Source of the DNA: Arthrobacter horti
GTDB taxonomy: Bacteria; Actinomycetota; Actinomycetes; Actinomycetales; Micrococcaceae
Assembly (NCBI RefSeq): GCF_030731045.1
Contig: NZ_JAVALS010000003.1
Span: 124,001-188,000, forward strand
Length of the DNA stretch: 64,000 bases
Reading direction: 5' to 3'
The number at the start of each line of letters is the position of its first letter. The stretch's first letter is position 1. Under the pieces are notes generated by a model, which saw only the letters and a list, made by a program, of their open reading frames with translations, was not told where the DNA came from and searched no databases. The position numbers and the translations under genes are program-made. Below, piece by piece: positions 1-7,651 of the stretch.

Positions 1-2
1 CC

Positions 3-359
3 CTGTCCACGGGCGCCACGAAAGGCCTCATTCCCGGGGCGGTGCCGCCCGCACCGGCGGATGCGCTGGGCACCGTGCTGGCGTACTTGTTCATCGGCCT
101 GATCTTCGCGGCGGTGAACGCGTGGGTGCGCCCGGTGGTGAAGGTCCTGTCCATTCCGGTCACCATCCTGACGCTCGGTCTCTTCACCCTGGTGATCAAT
201 GGCGGAATGCTCTACCTGACCTCCTGGATTTCCGGATTCACGCCCGTGCACCTGGGCATCGACAGCTTCTTCTGGACGGCGATCCTGGCCGCCCTCATCG
301 TCAGCATCGTGTCCATGCTGGCCGAGCCTCTGGTGCGGCAGGACCGCGACGAGCGCTGA
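3..359 (+). CDS. Phage-holin-family (four-TM) membrane protein, 5' end cut by window edge
   Basis: The frame is open to the left edge of the window, so the N-terminus is missing. What remains has three strongly hydrophobic helices: one around the VLAYLFIGLIF stretch, one around LSIPVTILTLG and one around FWTAILAALIV. The protein ends with a short charged tail (RQDRDER). Size, helix spacing and the conserved NAWVRPVVK loop fit the small four-helix membrane family often annotated as phage holin family protein (mycobacteriophage-type 4-TM), which is chromosomal and common in actinobacteria. Its function is unknown; holin activity is not implied. The next gene converges on it from the minus strand with a 1-base gap. 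Confidence 0.75.
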   Translation: MSTGATKGLIPGAVPPAPADALGTVLAYLFIGLIFAAVNAWVRPVVKVLSIPVTILTLGLFTLVINGGMLYLTSWISGFTPVHLGIDSFFWTAILAALIVSIVSMLAEPLVRQDRDER

Positions 360-360
360 G

Positions 361-1824
361 TCACCTCACCGGGGCGACTCTGGGCTTCCCCCGAGAGAAG
401 GACTCGGCACTGTTCTGGATCACGTCCGGTGAGGCCACCGGTGGAGCGACCTTGCAGGGGTCCTCCATCACCGTGCCGGTGTAGACCGCACGGGAGGTGA
501 TGATCCTGCCCTCAGGATCCCGCGCCAGCTGGTCTTCTCCGAAGACGTCCTCCAAGGTGCTGAGGTGCCGTTCGATGGCCGGATCGCCGCTCGCGTCCAG
601 CGCCTCCCCGGTCGGAATGTAGCTCGCGATCTGGTGCGGACCCAGCGGTCCGCCCGAGGACGCGACCTCCATCGTCGCCGTCGTCACGTGGTCTCTGCCA
701 GGATTCACGGCGTGATCAAGAGCCGGCACCGGATCTTGATCGTTCTCCATGGCGAGAACACTCGTATCCGCGGGGATCCGGCCCACCGAATTCCCAACGG
801 GGCTGCCCGCGGTCGTCACGGCGCGGACCGTGTATTTCTCCCTGAAGTCCTTGTCCGTGGCAAGGGCGACAGCGTTCATGCCGCCCAGGCTGTGGCCGGT
901 GATGACCATCTGGTCCTTCTTGCCGATCTTCTCCGCCTCCAACGCCTTCATGACCGTCACCTGAGACTGTGTCAGGTACTTTCCCGGGTTGTTCTCCTGA
1001 TTGGCGGTCATGACAGCCGCGTACAGATCGTTGGTGGTCCGGGCTGACTTCTGGCCCGTGTTCTGCACCCCCGGGACACTGACCAATACGGCCCAGCTCC
1101 CATCCTTGCGGAGCGCCTTGTCCACGATCACGGACGATTCCGGAATCTGATTCTGTTTCCCCTGGAACGGTGTTCCGTCTCTGAGCGGCTCCGCAGTCCC
1201 ATAGGAGGTCTGGACGGTGCGGAGGGTGCCACCGAGGAGGTCACCCTTGCCGGGTACGCCCGGCGCGACCGTGGAGTGCCGGGCCACCACGGACATCCTT
1301 CCCTCCAGCTCCCTGGCGACCTTTTCTCCCCCGAACTGCTCCGCGAGCACCTGGGTCAGCGCCTTGACCGGGTCCTTCTGCCCTGTCAGTTTCATCCGCA
1401 TCTCGAGCCCGGCCTGCAGCGCTGGACCGCCTATCAGGAGAAAGCTCAGAGGGCTCGAGAGGGCTGGCAGGACGGTGTTCAGACCTGCTCCCAGACCATC
1501 GAAGGCCCCTTGGGCCTTTCCTTCACGATCAGCGTAGGAGGCCACCGTCGTCGCAACGTGTTCGGAAAGGGCCTGCAAGCCGCTCACCGCCTGCAGGAGG
1601 GCATCGCACCCGGCGTACAGCTGGTGAAGGCGTGTGCCGCCGGCCCCCCAGTCCATCGGGGCGGAATCCCGCGCCGATGCCGCGTGATTGATGATCCCCA
1701 TGCGGATCCCACTCAGCCGGTCCGCGATCGACCCGAGCCTCAGTCCGGCACTCCTCAGCTCGTCCAGGTCGACATTGATGAGAGTGTAGGAATCGTTGAT
1801 CCACGCGCCCTCGTGGTCCGCCAT
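361..1824 (-). CDS. Lipase-like alpha/beta hydrolase with ESX/WXG-like N-terminal domain
   Basis: This 487-residue protein has two parts. Residues 1 to about 120 are helical and resemble secretion domains of the WXG/LXG type. After a hydrophobic stretch (FLLIGGPALQAG) comes an alpha/beta hydrolase domain with the nucleophile elbow GHSLGG at about residue 310. Likely Asp and His partners follow in the NDQDPVP and GRDHVTT segments. The start was placed at the ATG overlapping the stop of the upstream gene (TGATG), which implies translational coupling; a longer frame to 1887 would overlap that gene. By analogy with actinobacterial proteins of this build, it could be a cell-surface or type VII secreted lipase/esterase. 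No signal peptide is visible. Substrate is unknown. Confidence 0.7.
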   Translation of the reverse strand: MADHEGAWINDSYTLINVDLDELRSAGLRLGSIADRLSGIRMGIINHAASARDSAPMDWGAGGTRLHQLYAGCDALLQAVSGLQALSEHVATTVASYADREGKAQGAFDGLGAGLNTVLPALSSPLSFLLIGGPALQAGLEMRMKLTGQKDPVKALTQVLAEQFGGEKVARELEGRMSVVARHSTVAPGVPGKGDLLGGTLRTVQTSYGTAEPLRDGTPFQGKQNQIPESSVIVDKALRKDGSWAVLVSVPGVQNTGQKSARTTNDLYAAVMTANQENNPGKYLTQSQVTVMKALEAEKIGKKDQMVITGHSLGGMNAVALATDKDFREKYTVRAVTTAGSPVGNSVGRIPADTSVLAMENDQDPVPALDHAVNPGRDHVTTATMEVASSGGPLGPHQIASYIPTGEALDASGDPAIERHLSTLEDVFGEDQLARDPEGRIITSRAVYTGTVMEDPCKVAPPVASPDVIQNSAESFSRGKPRVAPVR

Positions 1825-2207
1825 CACAGACCCGCGTACTGGGACAGATCGGCCCGCTCCATGTCGGCGGGGTGTTCCATCCGCCACTTCTGCCAGGCGA
1901 CCTCTTGGGCTGCCTTGCGTTGGGCGTCCTCGTCGAACTTCCGCGCGTAGAGGCTTGCCGCAACCACGGCCTCATCCATCAGATCGAAAGCCCTCAGGAT
2001 CTCCTGCCGCCGCTCACCCACCACACGGCGGAACTCGGTTCCCGCCTGTGATCGCCACGAGGGAGCCTCAGAGACGCGCAGTACTGCCAGGACGTCAGCA
2101 AGCTCCTGCCGTTGAGCCACGAGGTACCCCGCCAGGACCCGGTATCCGTCGCCGGCGGGCGCCGCGTCGTCCAGGGGCAACGGTGCGAATGGGCCGGTGA
2201 TCGCCAT
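1824..2207 (-). CDS. Small helical protein coupled to the lipase-like gene
   Basis: This 127-residue protein is predicted to be mostly alpha-helical, with a Trp in the middle (APSWRSQAG) and conserved-looking heptad positions. It lacks Cys and has no signal peptide. ATG at 2207 was chosen because AAGGAGCCC precedes it at good spacing; upstream in-frame codons have no ribosome site. It overlaps the next gene by one base (TGATG), so the two are likely made together. Small helical WXG100-like proteins commonly pair with larger ESX-type cargo, so a partner or chaperone role is plausible, but I do not recognise a specific family. Confidence 0.65.
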   Translation of the reverse strand: MAITGPFAPLPLDDAAPAGDGYRVLAGYLVAQRQELADVLAVLRVSEAPSWRSQAGTEFRRVVGERRQEILRAFDLMDEAVVAASLYARKFDEDAQRKAAQEVAWQKWRMEHPADMERADLSQYAGL

Positions 2208-2369
2208 GGTGGGCTCCTTGTTCTCGAGCGGGTGTTCAGGCTTCCAGGCTAAGAACCGGCACCACCGGGGCGAGGCCCCGGATCGCCCATGTGGACGGGC
2301 GCTGTCACGCTCCGTCCACATGGCTTCGCCGGGATGAGAGCGTCACCGCGCCCGTGAAAGAATGGGGCC

Positions 2370-3800
2370 ATGGCTGAAACCACTGCGCGCATCCCGTCCG
2401 GACGTCTCTCCCTGGCTGCAGGCGAGGGCCAGATCGCCCTAGGTCCCCTGGACGGCCGATACCGCGCCGCTGTGGCGTCCCTGGTGGATTACCTCTCCGA
2501 GGCCGCGCTCAACCGTGACCGCGTCGCCGTCGAGGTGGAGTGGCTCATCCACCTCACCTCCAACTCCGTCCTCCCCGGCTCCGCCCCGCTGAGCACGGAA
2601 CAGCAGGAGCAGCTGCGCGCCGTCGTCACCGAGTTCAACGCCGCCTCCGTCGCCGAGCTGGCCGAGATCGAGGCCGTGACGGTCCACGATGTGAAGGCCG
2701 TGGAGTACTACATCGGCCGCCGCCTGCCGGCCATCGGCATCGAGGCGTTGACCCCCATGGTGCACTTCGCCTGCACTTCCGAGGACATCAACAACCTCTC
2801 CTATGCCCTGGGCATCAAGGGCGCCGTGGAGGACGTCTGGCTTCCGGCCGCACGTGCACTGGTGGAGAAGATCTCCGCCATGGCCACGGAGAACCGCGAC
2901 GTCCCCATGCTCTCCCGCACCCACGGCCAGCCGGCCACGCCCACCACGCTCGGCAAGGAGCTCGCCGTCGTGGCCCACCGCCTGACCCGCCAGCTGGACC
3001 GCGTGGCCCGCACCGAGTACCTCGGCAAGATCAACGGCGCCACCGGCACCTTCGCCGCTCACGTCTCCGCCGTCCCCGCCGCCGACTGGACCGAGGTCTC
3101 CAAGTCCTTCGTCGAAGGACTCGGCCTGAGCTGGAACCCGCTCACCACCCAGATCGAGAGCCACGACTGGCAGGCCGAGCTGTACGCCGACGTCGCCCGC
3201 TTCAACCGCATCCTGCACAACTTCTGCACCGACGTGTGGAGCTACATCTCCATCGGCTACTTCGCCCAGATCCCCGTGGCCGGTGCCACCGGTTCCTCCA
3301 CCATGCCGCACAAGGTCAACCCGATCCGCTTCGAGAACGCCGAGGCCAACCTGGAGATCTCCTCCGGCCTGCTGGACGTCCTGGGCTCCACCCTGGTCAC
3401 CTCCCGCTGGCAGCGCGACCTCACGGACTCCTCCTCGCAGCGCAACATCGGCATCGCCTTCGGCCACTCCCTGCTGGCCATCTCCAATGTGGTCAAGGGG
3501 CTGGGCCAGCTGAAGGTCTCCGAGAACGTCCTCGCCGCAGACCTCGACCAGAACTGGGAGGTCCTGGGTGAGGCCATCCAGACCGTCATGCGCGCCGAGG
3601 CCATCGCCGGCGTCCCGGGCATGGAGAACCCCTACGAGCGTCTGAAGGACCTCACTCGCGGCCACCGCGTGGACGCCGAGCGCATGAAGGAATTCGTCTC
3701 CGGCCTCGGCCTCTCCGCCGACGCACAGGCCCGACTGCTGGCGCTGACCCCGGGCAGCTACACGGGCGTGGCCGCCTCGCTGGTCGACTACCTGAAGTAA
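2370..3800 (+). CDS. purB: Adenylosuccinate lyase
   Basis: This 476-residue cytosolic enzyme acts twice in purine synthesis. It releases fumarate from SAICAR to give AICAR and from adenylosuccinate to give AMP. The fumarase/aspartase superfamily signature SSTMPHKVNP lies at about residues 309-318. The catalytic histidine region SRTHGQPATP and the CTSEDINN segment are intact. Length is normal for the family. It begins with ATG 6 bases after an AT-richer AAAGAAT element, so the message may be leaderless. It is monocistronic, with a strong terminator directly downstream. Confidence 0.97.
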   Translation: MAETTARIPSGRLSLAAGEGQIALGPLDGRYRAAVASLVDYLSEAALNRDRVAVEVEWLIHLTSNSVLPGSAPLSTEQQEQLRAVVTEFNAASVAELAEIEAVTVHDVKAVEYYIGRRLPAIGIEALTPMVHFACTSEDINNLSYALGIKGAVEDVWLPAARALVEKISAMATENRDVPMLSRTHGQPATPTTLGKELAVVAHRLTRQLDRVARTEYLGKINGATGTFAAHVSAVPAADWTEVSKSFVEGLGLSWNPLTTQIESHDWQAELYADVARFNRILHNFCTDVWSYISIGYFAQIPVAGATGSSTMPHKVNPIRFENAEANLEISSGLLDVLGSTLVTSRWQRDLTDSSSQRNIGIAFGHSLLAISNVVKGLGQLKVSENVLAADLDQNWEVLGEAIQTVMRAEAIAGVPGMENPYERLKDLTRGHRVDAERMKEFVSGLGLSADAQARLLALTPGSYTGVAASLVDYLK

Positions 3801-3825
3801 ACGGCCGCCCGACGCAGCCTGACCC

Positions 3826-3867
3826 GACGCCCCGGGAACGCCGTGAGACGGCCGTTCCCGGGGCGTC
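3826..3867 (+). terminator. Intrinsic terminator after purB
   Basis: A perfect 15-bp inverted repeat (arms GACGCCCCGGGAACG and its complement) with a 12-base loop starts 25 bases after the purB stop. It is followed by GTCGTCTTCTC, a T-rich but imperfect tract. Confidence 0.85.
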
Positions 3868-3966
3868 GTCGTCTTCTCATCCAGGTCTTACACCGCGGAA
3901 ACGCCCCGGCAACACCTCAGCGCTTGACTGGAATCACCGAGAATCGATTCCCTGGAGGCGAGAGAC

Positions 3967-4185
3967 ATGACCACACGAACCCTGATCAGTTCACTCCACC
4001 AGCTGCGCCGGGGCGATGAGGTGGAAGCTGAACGCTTCCACCTCCAGCCCCGCACCACCTTCGTCCGCCGCGGACGAGTGCAGGACATCGCGCCGGGACT
4101 GGGCGTCGTGTGGATCCGGGACGCTGAGACAGGCCAGCGTCGCGTTCTGGACTCCCAGGACTACCAGCTGTGGCGTCTCGCCTGA
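3967..4185 (+). CDS. Conserved small hypothetical protein (72 aa)
   Basis: A 72-residue basic/acidic protein without membrane segments or Cys. It starts with ATG after a good ribosome site (CTGGAGGCGAGAGAC). The predicted fold is mainly beta strands (TTFVRRGRVQDI, GVVWIRDAETGQRRVL), with a run of alternating hydrophobic residues that could form a small barrel. I do not recognise the family. Codon use is GC3-rich, which supports a real gene. It stands alone between the purB terminator and the convergent MoaD-like gene. Confidence 0.65.
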   Translation: MTTRTLISSLHQLRRGDEVEAERFHLQPRTTFVRRGRVQDIAPGLGVVWIRDAETGQRRVLDSQDYQLWRLA

Positions 4186-4195
4186 ACGGGACGGC

Positions 4196-4489
4196 TCAGC
4201 CGCCCGCCACCGACTGGATGATGAGCAGTTCGGCGCCGTCCGGGACAGGCGTGTCCAGCCCCTGAAGACGCCGGACCTCATCGGGGCCCAGGTAGACGTT
4301 CACGTGCCGGCGGAGCGCACCGGTCTCGTCCCGCAGACGCCGCCCCAGCAGGGGATGGCTGCCCGCGAGCGAACCCAGCACCTGCCCCACGGTGACCGTC
4401 CCCTGCCCCGGCAGCTCCACCCGCACGGAGCCGGCGTCCTGGACCAGAGGTCTCAGCACGCTCGGGACGACGACGGAGACGACGGGCAT
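4196..4489 (-). CDS. MoaD/ThiS-family ubiquitin-like protein
   Basis: A 97-residue beta-grasp protein ending in Gly-Gly (SVAGG), the C-terminus that is adenylated and thiocarboxylated in MoaD and ThiS. The N-terminal strand VVSVVVPSVLRPLV, the HPLLGRRL segment and the VNVYLGPDEVRRLQGLDTPV segment follow the MoaD pattern. Its ATG directly follows the stop of the upstream BNR-repeat gene (TGA then ATG), so the pair is co-translated. No molybdopterin or thiamine genes are near. The partner is therefore more likely the BNR protein or another sulfur-transfer system than classical cofactor synthesis, which is inference. Confidence 0.85.
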   Translation of the reverse strand: MPVVSVVVPSVLRPLVQDAGSVRVELPGQGTVTVGQVLGSLAGSHPLLGRRLRDETGALRRHVNVYLGPDEVRRLQGLDTPVPDGAELLIIQSVAGG

Positions 4490-5593
4490 TCAGCCCTCCG
4501 TGCCGGCGGTCGGCTGGATCGCGGCCGCGCGGACACACAGCACGTCCGGCAGGTGTGAGGCGATCTCCTGGAACGTCGCACCCTCGTCCGCACTGGCGTA
4601 CACACTTCCTCCGCGGGTCCCGAAGTAGACCCCCACCGGCTCGGCGGTGTCCAGGCCGGCCGCGTCGCGCAGGATCGAGTTGTAGTCGTGCTCCGGGAGG
4701 CCCGAATCGAACATCTCCCAGTGGTCCCCGCCGTCCCGTGTCCGCCCGACGGCCAGATGACCGTCCACCGGGATGCGCTCCACATCGGCCCGCAAGGGGA
4801 TCACCCATGCCGTTCCGGAGGTCCGCGGGTGGCTGAGCATCACGAAGCCGAAGTTGGCCGGCAGGCCGTTCTCGATGGCCCGCCAGCTGTCGCCGTTGTC
4901 GTCCGTGCGGAACACTCCGCCGTGGTTCTGAGCGTAGAGCCGGCCCGGCACGTCGGCGTCGCCGGCGATCTTGTGCACGCACTGCCCGAACTCCGGGAGC
5001 GGATCCGGCATGAAGGACGCCGTGATGCCCTTGCTGCGGGCCTCCCAGCTCGCCCCGCCGTCGAGGGTCCGGTACACGCCGCCGGTGCTCATGGCCACGT
5101 GCACGGTTCCGTCCTCGCGCCCGGGGACGATCGAGTGAACGGCGCCGCCGCCGGCCCCTTCGCCCCACTCCGGCTTGTGCGGGTGCTCCCAGAGCGCGCG
5201 GTTGAGCGTGAAGTGCTCCCCGCCGTCGTCGGAGCGCCAGAGGGAGATGGGTTCCACGCCCGCCCAGACGACGCCGGGCCGGCCGGCGCGGTCGGGCTGG
5301 AGCTGCCAGATGCGCTCCACGGCGGCGCCGTCGTCCTCGCCGAAGGCGATGCCGCCGCCTTCCGGTTCGGTCCAGCTCGCACCCAGGTCGTCCGAGTGGG
5401 CCACCGTGGGCCCCCAGTGCTCCGAGCGGATGCCCACCATGATGCGGGTGCCGTTCCTGGAGTCGATCCCGATACTGGGGATCTCCGTCATCAGGAAGTG
5501 CGGCCCGTCGAGAGTCCATTCACGTCTGTCCTGGCTTCTGGCCAGCCACAGACCCTTCTTCGTACCGATCGCCACCAGGTACTGCGTCTCCAT
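4490..5593 (-). CDS. BNR/Asp-box beta-propeller (sialidase-like fold) protein
   Basis: This protein of about 367 residues carries six Asp-box (S/T-x-D-x-G-x-x-W/F) motifs: SDDLGASW, SDDGGEHF, TLDGGASW, TDDNGDSW, TRDGGDHW and SADEGATF. This marks a six-bladed propeller of the WD40/YVTN/BNR type. No signal peptide is present, so it is probably cytosolic. Two close ATGs exist, at 5599 and 5593; the second has GGAA at 8-base spacing and was chosen. Catalytic residues of true sialidases are not evident. In actinobacteria such proteins occur next to a MoaD-like gene, as here, but the role of the pair is unknown to me. Confidence 0.85.
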   Translation of the reverse strand: METQYLVAIGTKKGLWLARSQDRREWTLDGPHFLMTEIPSIGIDSRNGTRIMVGIRSEHWGPTVAHSDDLGASWTEPEGGGIAFGEDDGAAVERIWQLQPDRAGRPGVVWAGVEPISLWRSDDGGEHFTLNRALWEHPHKPEWGEGAGGGAVHSIVPGREDGTVHVAMSTGGVYRTLDGGASWEARSKGITASFMPDPLPEFGQCVHKIAGDADVPGRLYAQNHGGVFRTDDNGDSWRAIENGLPANFGFVMLSHPRTSGTAWVIPLRADVERIPVDGHLAVGRTRDGGDHWEMFDSGLPEHDYNSILRDAAGLDTAEPVGVYFGTRGGSVYASADEGATFQEIASHLPDVLCVRAAAIQPTAGTEG

Positions 5594-5599
5594 TGACAT

Positions 5600-5858
5600 G
5601 GTTCCATGCAAGCACCGGGTCACCAGCCTCGCAATGGTGCGGAAAAATCGAGCAAAATTCACCGCATCTGCGCACTTCGCGGTCACGATTTCGGTGTCAC
5701 GAAAATCATCACCATTTATTTTTTCCATAACTGGCAAAAACAGGTCGCGAGCTTATAAACTCGATCAAGCGACGAAGAAGTCGCCCCCATAGCTGCCCCG
5801 GAGCGCGTATCCCCCAATGACGCGCTCCGGGGCTTTCCAATTCCCGACCCCTTGCCAC
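5600..5858. other. Intergenic stretch with orphan hairpin
   Basis: About 260 bases between divergent genes, AT-richer than the surroundings, with T- and A-runs around 5640-5760. No coding frame is convincing. It must hold the promoter of the BNR/MoaD pair. It also contains a terminator-like hairpin (separate entry), which makes a short plus-strand RNA possible. Confidence 0.5.
5795..5833 (+). terminator. Terminator-like hairpin without an upstream gene
   Basis: Perfect 14-bp arms (GCCCCGGAGCGCGT and its complement) enclose an 11-base loop, followed by TTTCC on the plus strand. Both flanking genes point away from it, so on the plus strand it would end an unannotated transcript or insulate csoR from upstream readthrough. 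Confidence 0.6.
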
Positions 5859-5875
5859 ATACCCCTAGGGGGTAT
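5859..5875 (+). promoter_or_regulatory. CsoR operator overlapping the csoR -10 box
   Basis: The palindrome ATACCCCTAGGGGGTAT matches the copper operator type bound by CsoR proteins. It overlaps the -10 hexamer TATAGT (5873-5878), which sits 8 bases before the csoR ATG. Binding of apo-CsoR would block this promoter. Confidence 0.85.
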
Positions 5876-5886
5876 AGTCTCAAGGC

Positions 5887-6210
5887 ATGAGCGAGACCCC
5901 GGTCCACGACCACGCCCAGCATGGCTACTCGGCCAACAAGGAGGCGTACCAGCGCCGCCTGAAGCGCATCGAGGGCCAGGTCCGCGGCATCGCCCGCATG
6001 GTCGACGAGGACAAGTACTGCATCGACATCCTCACCCAGATCGCCGCCGTCAACAAAGCCTTGCACGCCGTCAGCCTCGGCCTGGTGGAGGAGCATCTGG
6101 GGCACTGCGTGGTCGGCGCCGCGGAAGAGGTGGACGGCGAGGGCCGTCGGGACCACATCGACGCCAAGGTCAAGGAAGCCACGGACGCCATCGGCCGCCT
6201 GCTGCGCTGA
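5887..6210 (+). CDS. csoR: Copper-sensing transcriptional repressor, CsoR family
   Basis: This 107-residue all-helical regulator belongs to the CsoR/RcnR family (DUF156). The Cu(I) ligands Cys45, His70 and Cys74 are present in the contexts KYCIDIL and EEHLGHC, the C-H-C pattern typical of copper sensors. The N-terminal RRLKRIEGQVRGIARM helix is the DNA-contacting signature. A His-rich N-terminus (HDHAQH) may bind extra metal. The operator lies on its own promoter, so it is probably autoregulated and induced by copper together with the downstream copZ, 31 bases away. The transcript is likely leaderless. Confidence 0.93.
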   Translation: MSETPVHDHAQHGYSANKEAYQRRLKRIEGQVRGIARMVDEDKYCIDILTQIAAVNKALHAVSLGLVEEHLGHCVVGAAEEVDGEGRRDHIDAKVKEATDAIGRLLR

Positions 6211-6241
6211 GCCGGACACCACCCCAACCGAAGGAGCAGCC

Positions 6242-6484
6242 ATGAACACCCCCACACCCCTGATCACCACCCAGGTCCCCGTCTCCGGCATGACGTGCGG
6301 CCACTGCATCTCCTCCGTCACCGAGGAACTGGAGTCCGTGGCCGGCGTCGAGAAGGTGGAGGTGGACCTCAACGCCGGAGGGATCTCCACCGTCACCATC
6401 TCCTCCCGCCATGAGTTGTCGCCGGAGGACATCGGCGAGGCCATCGCCGAGGCGGGCTACGTGGTGGTCGCCGAGCGCGCCTGA
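6242..6484 (+). CDS. copZ: Copper chaperone, heavy-metal-associated domain
   Basis: An 80-residue HMA-domain protein with MTCGHC at residues 17-22 (ligands Cys19 and Cys22) and the usual beta-alpha-beta-beta-alpha-beta pattern. It should carry Cu(I) in the cytosol, normally to a CopA P-type ATPase. The ribosome site GGAGCAGCC precedes the ATG. It follows csoR in one operon. No copA is present in this window, so the partner pump must be elsewhere. Confidence 0.93.
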   Translation: MNTPTPLITTQVPVSGMTCGHCISSVTEELESVAGVEKVEVDLNAGGISTVTISSRHELSPEDIGEAIAEAGYVVVAERA

Positions 6485-6498
6485 GCCGCCTTTTCTGA

Positions 6499-6549
6499 AC
6501 GACGACGGCGGTCGGCCTCCCCGCAGGGAAGCCGGCCGCCGTCGTCGTC
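6499..6549. terminator. Bidirectional terminator between copZ and the EamA gene
   Basis: A long GC-rich inverted repeat with outer arms ACGACGACGGCGG and complement and a mismatched inner stem lies between two converging genes. Confidence 0.75.
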
Positions 6550-6556
6550 CAGTCCG

Positions 6557-7582
6557 TCAGACGCCCGCGCGCTGATCCGCCGCCGCACACGCGGAGGAAT
6601 GCTCCACCGGCACGGCCTCGGCCACCATGGCGGATTCGTCCGCGAAGTCCGGATCCTTCAGCTCGTCCACGCGGACCAGCAGGACGCCCACCACGATGAG
6701 TGCGCCGCCGGCGATCTGAATCGGCGCGGGCAGCTCTCCGAGCATCAGCCAGGCCCACAGCACGGCGAACAGCACCTCGGTCAGGGAGACGAAGGACGCC
6801 ACCTTGGAACCGAGCGCGCGGGCCGCGTAGATGCCGGTGACGTAGGAGATGACGGTGGACAGAACCACCAGGCCGGCCAGGGAGACCCACCACGGCACCG
6901 CCACGCCGCCCAGGTGCGCCTCGGTGAAAACGAATCGCGGAGGCATGACGCCACTGAAGACCACGGCCCAGAGGGCGGCCGTGCCCACGAGCATGCCGCC
7001 GGAGGCGAGGACCAGGGGCGGCAGCTGGTCGTTCTGCCGTGCCGTGATGAAGAAGTACGCCACCAGGCACACCGCCGCGGCGACACCCCAGAGGACGCCC
7101 ACGGGATCGACGCGCGCCCCGCCCAGATCCAGCACCAGAAGAAGTCCTGCGACGGCCACACCGGTGCCGGTGATGGTCAGCCGGCGCGGGGCGTGGCGCT
7201 TGACCAGCCAGAGCCAGAGCACGATCATCACGGGCGCCAGGTACTCGAGCAGGAGCGCCACGCCGACGGAGAGGGTCTGGACGGCGTTGAAGTAGAAGAG
7301 CTGGCACGCGGCCACCCCGAAGAGGCCGAACAGCACGATGGTCAGCCAGTTGTCCCGGACCTGGTGCCACTTGCCGCGCAGCGTCACGAGGGCGGGCACC
7401 AGGAGGATCAGGGCCGCACCGCTCAGGCGCATGGCCACCACTGAGCCGGGGGACCAGCCGATCTCCAGGAGCGACTTGCCGAAGGCCCCCGACGTCCCGA
7501 ACACGGCCGAAGAGAGCAGTGCCACAGGGACCCCGACGAATGCCGAAGGCGCCTTCCGGGGCACAGAGGTGGTGCGGGACAT
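6557..7582 (-). CDS. EamA-family (drug/metabolite) transporter
   Basis: This 341-residue inner-membrane protein shows about ten hydrophobic helices in two homologous halves, the EamA duplication. Examples are the first helix around VALLSSAVFGTSGAFGK and the later LVVLSTVISYVTGIYA. The C-terminal tail after about residue 300 is cytoplasmic and acidic. The family exports metabolites or amino acids, but the substrate cannot be read from sequence. The ATG has AGGA at 6-base spacing. It is transcribed divergently from the CGNR-type gene across a 69-bp gap. Confidence 0.9.
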   Translation of the reverse strand: MSRTTSVPRKAPSAFVGVPVALLSSAVFGTSGAFGKSLLEIGWSPGSVVAMRLSGAALILLVPALVTLRGKWHQVRDNWLTIVLFGLFGVAACQLFYFNAVQTLSVGVALLLEYLAPVMIVLWLWLVKRHAPRRLTITGTGVAVAGLLLVLDLGGARVDPVGVLWGVAAAVCLVAYFFITARQNDQLPPLVLASGGMLVGTAALWAVVFSGVMPPRFVFTEAHLGGVAVPWWVSLAGLVVLSTVISYVTGIYAARALGSKVASFVSLTEVLFAVLWAWLMLGELPAPIQIAGGALIVVGVLLVRVDELKDPDFADESAMVAEAVPVEHSSACAAADQRAGV

Positions 7583-7651
7583 CAGAGTTCCTGTCAGGAG
7601 TGAAACGTGCTTTACTCATGACAGTAGCGGGAGGCGATGTAAGGAGTCAAC

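Noticed and set aside
2439..3665. Long minus-strand open frame of 408 codons opposite purB
   Set aside because: It is antisense to a certain purB, has the biased composition typical of the mirror of a GC-rich gene, and shows no domain or ribosome site.
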